A stretch of DNA of 64,000 nucleotides, taken from Pseudomarimonas sp964350895 (GTDB lineage Bacteria; Pseudomonadota; Gammaproteobacteria; Xanthomonadales; Xanthomonadaceae). Below are positions 57,351-64,000 of the stretch, piece after piece. Positions within the stretch are counted from its first letter, which is position 1; each line of letters begins with the position of its first letter. The notes under the pieces are model-generated. The model saw only the letters and a program-made list of their open reading frames with translations. It did not search any database and was not told the DNA's origin. A program made the position numbers and the translations under genes. The stretch is from the NCBI GenBank assembly GCA_964350895.1, contig CAYGMG010000001.1, positions 1-64,000 of the forward strand, in the 5' to 3' direction.

Positions 57351-58280
57351 ATGGAACTAGAAGTGAAGGTGCTGGCAGGCGACGAGGCAAGAATGCTCGG
57401 CGGCATGACGTTCCCCGCCTATCGGCATCTGCTCGACCTGGCGCCGCAGCCGCGCCATGCCGACGGCGCCGACACCCGGACCATCCAGCCACTCGCCCTG
57501 CTTGCCCTGTCCGGGCGGCAACCCCTGGGCCTGCTGCTGGCCGAGCTGCCGCTGTCGGGCAGAGCGCCTGCCGAGCTGCTGTCCCTGTTCGTGCAGCCCG
57601 CGCAGCGCAACCAAGGCGTGGCAACCGCCCTGCTCGGCGCGCTGGAAGCCGAGCTGGCACGGATCGGGGCCGAGCGATTGGCCGTGGTCTACATGAGTGG
57701 CAAACCAAGTATCCCGGCGCTGGAGCGTGTCCTGCACAAGCGCGGCTTCGATGCCCCGGCGCCGAGGATGGTCAGCATCCGCTTCGATGCCGAGCGGATG
57801 AACCAGGCCGAATGGCTGCACAAGTACCGTCCGCGCAGCGGATACCAGGTGTTCAGCTGGATGGACCTTGGCGAGGCCGAGCGGGAAGTGCTCAAGGCCG
57901 GCCACGCCAGCAAGCCCTGGATCGCGGCGGACCTGTTGCCCTGGGAACACGACCGTCATGGATTCGAACCGGCTACCAGTGTCGGCCTGCGCTATCACGG
58001 CGAGGTGGTCGGTTGGGTGATCAACCATCGGCTGGATGCCGATACCGTCCGCTACACCTGCAGTTTCGTTCGCGAGGACCTGGCAAGGCTCGGGCGGATC
58101 CTGCCGCTGTACCGCGAATCCTTCTCCCGCATGCGTCGCTTCGGCTTCCGCAACGGCCTGTTCGCCACGCCCCTGCACCACCCATCGATGGCCCGCTTCG
58201 CACTGAAGTGGTTCGGCCCCTACGCCAGCTTTGTCGGTGAAACCCGCGGCAGTGAGAAGGTCCTCGACCATGCGGCATGA
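57351..58280 (+). CDS. GNAT-family acetyltransferase (probably two GNAT domains)
   Basis: A 309-residue protein. The first half carries a good GNAT motif A, LLSLFVQPAQRNQGVATALL, with the Q-R-N-Q-G-V-A acetyl-CoA loop. The second half (from about residue 190, GLRYHGEVVGWVINHRL) resembles another GNAT fold without a clear acetyl-CoA loop, so it may be a degenerate domain. ATG 57351 is used; a GTG at 57342 overlapping the oxygenase stop is an alternative. In the lanthipeptide locus it could acetylate the product or confer self-resistance. Its start is coupled to the oxygenase and its end overlaps the first TolC-type gene by 11 bases. Confidence 0.78.
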   Translation: MELEVKVLAGDEARMLGGMTFPAYRHLLDLAPQPRHADGADTRTIQPLALLALSGRQPLGLLLAELPLSGRAPAELLSLFVQPAQRNQGVATALLGALEAELARIGAERLAVVYMSGKPSIPALERVLHKRGFDAPAPRMVSIRFDAERMNQAEWLHKYRPRSGYQVFSWMDLGEAEREVLKAGHASKPWIAADLLPWEHDRHGFEPATSVGLRYHGEVVGWVINHRLDADTVRYTCSFVREDLARLGRILPLYRESFSRMRRFGFRNGLFATPLHHPSMARFALKWFGPYASFVGETRGSEKVLDHAA

Positions 58281-60204
58281 GCGGTGTATCGCCCGCGCCG
58301 CGCTTGGCCTTGGCCGACTCCTGCTGCTCTGCTCGGCCGCGGGTGCGGCCGCCGCCGAGCCAGGCAGCGGCCCGCGCCAGGCGCTGACCGTGCTTGACGC
58401 CGTGCAGCTGGCGCTTGCCCACAACCCCACCGTGGAACTGGCGCGCGCCGAGCTGACCCTGGCCGGCGGCGAACGGCTGCAGGCGCAGGGCGCCTTCGAT
58501 CCGACCCTGTCGATCGATGTCTCGATGCAGTATCTGCAACAGGAGCTGTCGGACACCCGCAAGCAACAGCTGCGTGACCAGCGCAGCGATATCCAGACCC
58601 TGATCGACGAGGTCCGCGCCGAACGCGGAGACACCCAGACCAATCTTCAGGCCGTGATCGCCGCCCAGGCCAATCCCGAAGGCATCCAGCTGCCTGACCC
58701 CGATGCCCAGGCCCAGCTCGACCTCTACAACACTCTGATCGCCGGTGCAGCAACGCCGGCGATCCGCGCCGAGCTGGAGGCGATCCGCGCCGCCGAACTG
58801 GCCAGCCTGCGCGGCGAACTGGAGGCGCGCATTGCGGTGCTCGATCAGACCGACACCGAGGAAAGCGAACGGCTTCGCCTACTGGGCGACGCGCCCGAGG
58901 TGGAGCTGTCGCATGACGTGGTGGTCGGCGCGAGCTATCGGCAGGCCTACCGCAATGGCTGGGTGCTGAGCGGGTTCTCCAACCTGACCATCGACGGTGG
59001 CAACTACAAGGGCAAGCGCAAGCCGACCGCCCTCGGCGGTCTGGGGCGTCTTGACCTGTATCGATCGCGGGTCGGCGTGCGCCTTCTGGTGCCGCTCGGA
59101 CGCGGCCAGCAGACCGCGGCCGCCGCCGAGGGATTCGCCCAGCGCCGCGAGCAGGCGGCAGCCGCCTTGCTCGCGCAGCAGGTGCGACGCAGCCTGTTCG
59201 AGGTCGTCAGCAGCTACTGGGACACCTCGGCAGCACAGGCCACCCGCGACGTGCTGGCCGAGTCGCTGCGCCGTCAGCAGCGCCTGGCCCAGCTCAGCGA
59301 GGCACTGATCGCCGCCGACCAGCTGCCGCGCAGCGAGCGCGCCAGGATCCGTGCCCGCGATGCCGATGCCGCGGCCCAGCTGGCCCAGGCTGAACAGGGA
59401 CTTTCCTCGGCACGCCTGGCGCTGAGCCGTGCCGTGGGCGCCCCGGATGGTGCACTGTCCTTTCAACCGGTGGCCGCTGATGCGCTGCCCGAACTGCGCC
59501 TGCCCGAAGCCCTGTCGCCCGGTGAGCGCCAGCAGCTGGTGGCCAGCAGCCGGGTACGCCGGCACGACTACCAGGCCGCCCTGCTCAGCGCGCTCGGCCA
59601 GGCCCTGCTGTCCGGCGCTGCACGCGAGGACACGCGTTCCCTGCATGACCTCGAGATCGAGCTGGCATTTACCGGCGTGGATGAGGGACCGCGCATCGAT
59701 CAGCAGCTGCAGGGCGCCCTGCTCGGCAGCTGGACCGGGCCAAGCACCAAGCTCGGCTATCGCTACGAACGACCTCTGCGCAATGACGCCGCCGAAGGTG
59801 CACTGCAGCGCCAGCTGGCGGTAGAGGAACTGGCCACGCTGCAGGCCACCACCCTGCAGCGCGAGATCGCGCGCAGCGTGGTGAGCACCCTCGACTCGCT
59901 GCTGGCCAGCCAGCAGGAGCTGGCCCAGCAGCGGCTGGCGGTGGACGCCTACCGCCAGGCAGTCGCAGCCGAGCGCGAGCGTCTGGAGCTTGGCAGCGCG
60001 ACCCTGATCGACTTGATCCAGACCGAGGAGAGGCTCACCGCCAGCCTGCTCGGCGCGATCGGCGCGCAGGCCCGCGCAGCGCAGCTGCTGGTTGCCCTGC
60101 GCTTCCAGGCTGGCCTGCTGGCGCCCACCGAAGGCGAGCGGATGGGCCTTGCGCAGCGCTCCCTGGTCGAGCTGCAGCGCAGCGAACTGCTGGGAGGGGG
60201 ATGA
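58270..60204 (+). CDS. TolC-family outer-membrane efflux protein, copy 1
   Basis: A 644-residue protein with a signal peptide (LGRLLLLCSAAGAAAAEP) and the outer-membrane efflux repeat. LTVLDAVQLALAHNPTVELA and the second-half ERERLELGSATLIDLIQTEE are the conserved starts and helix ends of TolC folds. Canonical TolC proteins are about 430-500 residues; the extra length comes mainly from a stretch around residues 90-220 rich in Gln, Asp and Glu, inserted before the first barrel strands. It likely forms the outer-membrane exit for the HlyD/ABC exporter encoded downstream. Confidence 0.85.
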   Translation: MRHERCIARAALGLGRLLLLCSAAGAAAAEPGSGPRQALTVLDAVQLALAHNPTVELARAELTLAGGERLQAQGAFDPTLSIDVSMQYLQQELSDTRKQQLRDQRSDIQTLIDEVRAERGDTQTNLQAVIAAQANPEGIQLPDPDAQAQLDLYNTLIAGAATPAIRAELEAIRAAELASLRGELEARIAVLDQTDTEESERLRLLGDAPEVELSHDVVVGASYRQAYRNGWVLSGFSNLTIDGGNYKGKRKPTALGGLGRLDLYRSRVGVRLLVPLGRGQQTAAAAEGFAQRREQAAAALLAQQVRRSLFEVVSSYWDTSAAQATRDVLAESLRRQQRLAQLSEALIAADQLPRSERARIRARDADAAAQLAQAEQGLSSARLALSRAVGAPDGALSFQPVAADALPELRLPEALSPGERQQLVASSRVRRHDYQAALLSALGQALLSGAAREDTRSLHDLEIELAFTGVDEGPRIDQQLQGALLGSWTGPSTKLGYRYERPLRNDAAEGALQRQLAVEELATLQATTLQREIARSVVSTLDSLLASQQELAQQRLAVDAYRQAVAAERERLELGSATLIDLIQTEERLTASLLGAIGAQARAAQLLVALRFQAGLLAPTEGERMGLAQRSLVELQRSELLGGG

Positions 60205-60207
60205 TCG

Positions 60208-62172
60208 GTGGCGCTCGGGCGGGCTCGCACAGTTGGCAAGGGACGCTGCGTGCAGCGCGTCCTGCTGTGCTTGCTCTGCCTGTTCAGTCTTGCCGGCGCA
60301 GGCGAGACCACCAACACCGACAGCGCACTCGCCGGCCTGCCACTGCTCGCCGAAAAGAACGCTCCGCGCTGGCAAGCGATCAGCCTATCGCTGCGCGATG
60401 CCGAGGGTGCGCTGCGCGAGGCCCGTGGCGCCTTCGATCCGGCGCTGCAGTTCAACGGCAGCCTCGACATCGCCCGTGGCGAACTGCTGCCGGTCAGCAT
60501 TCGCCAGCAGTTCCAGAGCCGCTTCCTGCTCGAGCAGCTGGACGAAAGCTTCAGCCGCACCGCCGACAACCTGCAGGCCCAGCTGGACAGCGACCCCGGG
60601 CCGGTGGTCTTCGAATGCGCCGAGACCATCATCGTGATCAATGGACAGGAGGTCTGCGACACGCCGCAGGCCGCCCGCCAGCGCCGGGCCCTGCTCAGCC
60701 TGCTGACCTCGCTCACCGGCAGCGCTCCGGACCAAGCCCAGCTGATCGCACTGCAGCAGATCCGCGATGAGGCGCTGCGCAACAACCGCACCGTCATCGC
60801 CGAGACCATCGCCCAGCTGCGCCGGGTCGCGGCGTCGTCGCGAAACAGCCGTGCACGGCTGGGCGACATCCCGGGCAGCGAGCGGCGGGTCACCGCCAGC
60901 GTCGACCTGGGCTACCGACTGCGCGGCCGTTCCGGCATCAGCTTTACGCCCCAGCTGCTGCTTGAGGGGGTCGATGACACCTTCGAGAGCAAGCCGCGCA
61001 ACCCGTCTGACGGCGGCAAGGGACTGCAGCGGGTCTACCGCAGCGCACTCGGCGCCAGCCTGAGCATCCCGCTCGGTCGCGGCGGTCGGGCCCTGAGTGC
61101 CAGCGAGGAGGATGGCGCGCGGCTGCGGCGCGAGGCAGCCCGTGCCACCGCGCAGGGCAGCCTGCAGCGCCTGCATCGTGACCTGCTCACCAGCTATGTT
61201 GCGCTCGCCGCCGCGCGCGCCCGCGAGGCCCAGGCGGCTGCACGCATCGAGCGCAGCGCAGCGCTGTCCGCTACGGTGACGGCGCTGATCGATGCCGGCG
61301 AGCTGGCCGCAGCACAGGGTGCGCAGACTACCGCCCTGCTGGCACAGAACCGCGCCGTGCAGGGCATCGCCTTGCGCCTGCGCCTTGCCGCAGAACGCCA
61401 GCTGGCCGAGCTGCTGGGCACCGACCTCGAGGGCGCCACCGGCCTGCACGCAGGCATGGATTCGCTGGAGGCGATGGCCAGCCTGCCACGCTGTGCCGGC
61501 GGGCCGGCACGCTGGCGCGCCGCGGCGCTCGCACAGCGACCGGACCTCGACGCGGCACGCTGGCGACTGCGCGCAGCCGAGCGCCTCTCCGCGGCCGCAG
61601 ACGACCTGTTGCTGCCGCGCGTCGATCTCGGGATCACCCTTGCCTACGGCGGGCGCGAGGAGCGTTTCAACGTTGGCGAAGGCTATGCCCATGCACTGTT
61701 CGACTCGCTGGCCGGGCCCTCGATCCAGGTCACCCTGAGCGGCGAGCTCGCCGTGCGCAACGAGGCCGCGCGCGGACAGCAGGTCCAGGCCCTCGCGCTG
61801 ATCGAACAGGCCCGGCAGCAGCTGGCCGACGCCGAGCGCAGCATCCAGCGCGGGCTGAGCGCCCTGCACCTGCAGCTGCGCACAGGTGCCAGCACCCTGG
61901 CGCTGCGCGAGCGCGCCGCCCTGGCCTATCGTCAGGCCCATCAGACGCAGACCGAACTGGTTCGCCGCGGCGAATCGGGCCTGCTGGAAACGCTGGCCAG
62001 CGAAGCCCAGCTCGACCAGGCCGAACTGGCCCTGATCGACGCCAGTGAGTCCCAGGCGCGCCTGCTGATCGAGCTGCGTTTCCAGCTCGGCCGACTGGTC
62101 CTGCCATCGCGCGGCCCTGCGGGGCTTGCCTGGCTGCGCCAGCAAACCTGCGCTTCGGACGCGTCAGCATGA
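60208..62172 (+). CDS. TolC-family outer-membrane efflux protein, copy 2
   Basis: A 654-residue paralogue of the preceding gene, with a signal segment (VLLCLLCLFSLAGAG). It shares the SLRDAEGALREARGAFDPAL start, an acidic insertion near residues 95-180, the SIPLGRGGRALSA strand end and a C-terminal ELVRRGESGLLETLASEAQL helix. The GTG at 60208 follows the upstream stop by three bases, with GGAGGGGG before it; a GTG at 60250 would leave a short N terminus that still holds the signal. Two consecutive TolC-type genes in one export operon are unusual; they might form a mixed channel or serve different products. Confidence 0.82.
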   Translation: MALGRARTVGKGRCVQRVLLCLLCLFSLAGAGETTNTDSALAGLPLLAEKNAPRWQAISLSLRDAEGALREARGAFDPALQFNGSLDIARGELLPVSIRQQFQSRFLLEQLDESFSRTADNLQAQLDSDPGPVVFECAETIIVINGQEVCDTPQAARQRRALLSLLTSLTGSAPDQAQLIALQQIRDEALRNNRTVIAETIAQLRRVAASSRNSRARLGDIPGSERRVTASVDLGYRLRGRSGISFTPQLLLEGVDDTFESKPRNPSDGGKGLQRVYRSALGASLSIPLGRGGRALSASEEDGARLRREAARATAQGSLQRLHRDLLTSYVALAAARAREAQAAARIERSAALSATVTALIDAGELAAAQGAQTTALLAQNRAVQGIALRLRLAAERQLAELLGTDLEGATGLHAGMDSLEAMASLPRCAGGPARWRAAALAQRPDLDAARWRLRAAERLSAAADDLLLPRVDLGITLAYGGREERFNVGEGYAHALFDSLAGPSIQVTLSGELAVRNEAARGQQVQALALIEQARQQLADAERSIQRGLSALHLQLRTGASTLALRERAALAYRQAHQTQTELVRRGESGLLETLASEAQLDQAELALIDASESQARLLIELRFQLGRLVLPSRGPAGLAWLRQQTCASDASA

Positions 62173-62260
62173 ACCGCGCGTCCGCCACGCCCGCCACCTG
62201 TCCGCCGCGCCGCGCCCTGACGCGGCGTCCTGCGACTTCCTGACCGCACCGAGGCCCGAT

Positions 62261-63517
62261 ATGTCCAATACCTCCCTGTTCCGCAAGGCTGCGCTGGAGA
62301 AACTGGCCTCTCCTGAACAGCTCGATACGCTGATGCAGACCACCACGCCGCGCGCCTGGGCGGCGCTGGCCGCGTTCGCGGCGGTGATCGTCATGGTCCT
62401 GCTGTGGAGCGTTTTCGGACAGATCGGCACCCAGATCAAGGGTCAGGGCATCCTGCTTCGCGGCGATGCCGTGCTGGCGGTCACTGCCGCCTCGCAGGGC
62501 CAGCTGGCGCGGGTCGCAGTGCGCGCCGGCGATGTGGTCGAGGAAGGTCAGGTGCTGGCCGAGGTCGCCCAGCCCGAACTGAGCCTGATGATCTCCCAGC
62601 AAGCCCAGCGCCTTGCCGAGCTGCTCGCCCAGGACGAGGAATCGCTGCCGCTGGAACAGCGCAACCTGGAGCAGTCGATGGCCGCACTGGCGCGCGAGCA
62701 GGCCAGCGTGGCCCGCTCGATCGAGGACTACCGTCGTCAGGTGGCCGCGATCCGCGAGCGGGTCGAGGTGCAGACCCAGCTGGTCGAGCGCGGCCTGATC
62801 ACCCGCAGCACCCTGCTGCAGACCCAGGCCAGCCTGTCCGAGCTGGAGCAGGCAGCAGCGCGTGCCGGCGTGCGCCTGGCGCAGATCAGTTCAGAGAGAA
62901 CGGCGCTGGAACGCCAGGTTCAAGGGGCGCGTGATTTGCGCCAGACGCGGATCGACGAGGCGCGGCGCGAGCTGGCCCAGCTGGAGGCCCGCCGTGGCAC
63001 CACCTCGGTCATCCGCAGCCCGTATGCCGGCCGCGTGCTGGAGGTGTCAGTCGATCCCGGCAACCTGGTGGCGCCGGGCATTCAGGTGCTGACCCTGGAG
63101 TCGCAGGACAAGCCACTGGAGGTCGTGCTCTATGTGCCCGCCCAGCAGGGCAAGCGGATCGAACCCGGCATGCCGGTCAGGGTCTCGCCGTCCACGGTCA
63201 GGCCCGAGGAGTACGGCTTCATCAATGCCACGGTGCGCAGCGTGTCGGATTTCCCGGTCTCTCCCGAGGGACTGCAACGCGTCCTGCGCAACGACAGTCT
63301 GGTGGGCGCTCTCAGCGGTGAAGGGCCACCGATCGAAGTGGTCGCCACTCTCGACCGCGATCCCAGCACGCCCTCCGGCTTCAGCTGGTCCTCCTCGTCC
63401 GGTCCGCCGACCCAGGTCTACAGCGGCACCCTTGCCAGCGGCGGCATCGTGGTCGAACGCCGGCGTCCGATCTCCTACGTGCTGCCCTTCGTCAAGCGCA
63501 CGGTAGGCGCCCAGTGA
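62261..63517 (+). CDS. NHLM-type HlyD-family secretion protein
   Basis: A 418-residue periplasmic adaptor. A short cytoplasmic start (SPEQLDTLMQTTTPRAWAAL) leads into one membrane helix (AAFAAVIVMVLLWSVFGQI), a lipoyl-like half motif (GQLARVAVRAGDVVEEGQVL), a long coiled coil (about 115-250) and the returning half (VIRSPYAGRVLEVSVDPGNLV). The start LDTLMQ and the late PEEYGFINATVRSVSDFPVSPEGL are features of secretion proteins found with NHLP-leader peptides (NHLM systems). It links the inner-membrane C39 transporter to a TolC-type channel. Its stop overlaps the transporter start. Confidence 0.92.
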   Translation: MSNTSLFRKAALEKLASPEQLDTLMQTTTPRAWAALAAFAAVIVMVLLWSVFGQIGTQIKGQGILLRGDAVLAVTAASQGQLARVAVRAGDVVEEGQVLAEVAQPELSLMISQQAQRLAELLAQDEESLPLEQRNLEQSMAALAREQASVARSIEDYRRQVAAIRERVEVQTQLVERGLITRSTLLQTQASLSELEQAAARAGVRLAQISSERTALERQVQGARDLRQTRIDEARRELAQLEARRGTTSVIRSPYAGRVLEVSVDPGNLVAPGIQVLTLESQDKPLEVVLYVPAQQGKRIEPGMPVRVSPSTVRPEEYGFINATVRSVSDFPVSPEGLQRVLRNDSLVGALSGEGPPIEVVATLDRDPSTPSGFSWSSSSGPPTQVYSGTLASGGIVVERRRPISYVLPFVKRTVGAQ

Positions 63518-64000
63518 GCGCGGTCGCGGCCGAGCCGGCCACGGCTGCCAAGCCCGCCTATCCACCGCCGCCGGAGCGCCGGGTACGCACGCCGACGGTG
63601 ATCCAGATGGAGGCGGTCGAATGCGGCGCCGCCGCGCTCGCCATCGTGCTCGGCTACTTCGGCAAGTTCGTGCCGCTGGAGGAACTGCGTGTGGAGTGCG
63701 GCGTATCGCGCGACGGCAGCAAGGCCTCCAACGTGCTCAAGGCCGCGCGCAAGATGGGGCTCGAAGCCAAGGGCTACAAGTACGGGCTCGAGGACCTGTA
63801 CAAGCTCGAGTACCCGGCCATCCTGTTCTGGAACTTCAACCACTTCCTGGTCCTCGAGGGCTTCCGCAAGGGCAAGGTCCACGTCAACGACCCGGCCCAG
63901 GGGCCGCGGGTGATCAGCATGGAGGAGCTCGACGCCTCGTTCTCCGGTGTGGTGCTGACCTTCAAGCGCGGCGAGGCCTTCCAGCGCGGCGGCTCGCCAC
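63514..64000 (+). CDS. C39-peptidase ABC transporter (NHLM type), 5' fragment
   Basis: Only the first 162 codons lie in the window. They encode a C39 double-glycine peptidase domain: catalytic Cys37 in QMEAVECGAAALAIVLGYFG, His110 in WNFNHFLVLEGF and Asp126 in HVNDPAQGPR, all in normal order and spacing, after a Pro-rich N-terminal tail. The rest, beyond the edge, should contain six membrane helices and an ATPase. Such transporters cut the leader after Gly-Gly and export the core. It starts at a GTG overlapping the HlyD gene (GTGA). The GG-ending leaders of the two precursors are its evident substrates. Confidence 0.93.
   Translation, partial: MSAVAAEPATAAKPAYPPPPERRVRTPTVIQMEAVECGAAALAIVLGYFGKFVPLEELRVECGVSRDGSKASNVLKAARKMGLEAKGYKYGLEDLYKLEYPAILFWNFNHFLVLEGFRKGKVHVNDPAQGPRVISMEELDASFSGVVLTFKRGEAFQRGGSP

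Overview
The window is GC-rich chromosomal DNA, roughly two-thirds G+C by eye, with genes packed on both strands. It comes from a Gram-negative bacterium: there are TolC-type outer-membrane proteins, a porin-like protein, an RND/MacA-type adaptor and a Lif-dependent secreted lipase. Gene content, the secreted-protein domain types (CSLREA, and the 'WW/WY-P-x-R-x-G-x-G' domain) and protein similarity fit a gammaproteobacterium, probably Lysobacterales (Xanthomonadales). That placement is an inference. No rRNA, tRNA, CRISPR array or prophage was seen.

Layout. 1-2.3 kb: end of a MacA/MacB-like tripartite ABC exporter. 2.3-8.4 kb: gamma-glutamylcyclotransferase-fold protein, DUF2254 membrane protein, a decayed CSLREA-domain gene, an exported amidohydrolase, and a divergent Lrp-type regulator/methionine gamma-lyase pair. 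8.4-11.8 kb: gcvP on the minus strand with a terminator, a long hairpin-rich leader and a tandem glycine riboswitch. 11.8-20.3 kb: transporters (two MFS, porin-like, BCCT, CorA), an orphan membrane protein and a Tat-exported intradiol dioxygenase. 20.3-23.25 kb: an IS200/IS605-type transposase gene next to a complete IS66 element with matching 17-bp ends. 23.6-35.2 kb: DUF3999/DUF2339 pair, Bcr/CflA efflux pump, Atm1-type ABC exporter, a winged-helix/TPR regulator and a duplicated secreted protein. 35.5-43.3 kb: a di-haem peroxidase fused to two extra N-terminal domains, an ADOP-type permease, and a lipase plus foldase operon followed by REP-like inverted repeats. 43.3-49.9 kb: alcohol dehydrogenase, a LOV-GGDEF-EAL protein and parC.

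The most interesting region is 50.06 kb to the window end: a lanthipeptide biosynthesis and export locus that appears to be driven by sigma-54. A putative metallopeptidase overlaps a sigma-54 enhancer-binding protein. Downstream lie two tandem palindromes (candidate enhancer sites) and a consensus-matching -24/-12 promoter. Next come two precursor peptides with NHLP-type (nitrile-hydratase-like) leaders ending in GG and nearly superimposable single-cysteine cores, then a LanM synthetase whose zinc site carries CCG instead of CHG (ProcM-like), a 2-oxoglutarate/Fe(II) oxygenase-like protein and a GNAT protein. Two large TolC-family proteins, an NHLM-type HlyD protein and the start of a C39-peptidase ABC transporter follow. 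The simplest reading is that the EBP senses a signal and activates the precursor operon. LanM dehydrates and cyclises the cores, the oxygenase and acetyltransferase may decorate them, the C39 transporter removes the leader at GG, and HlyD/TolC carry the product across both membranes. Activity and structure of the product are unknown.
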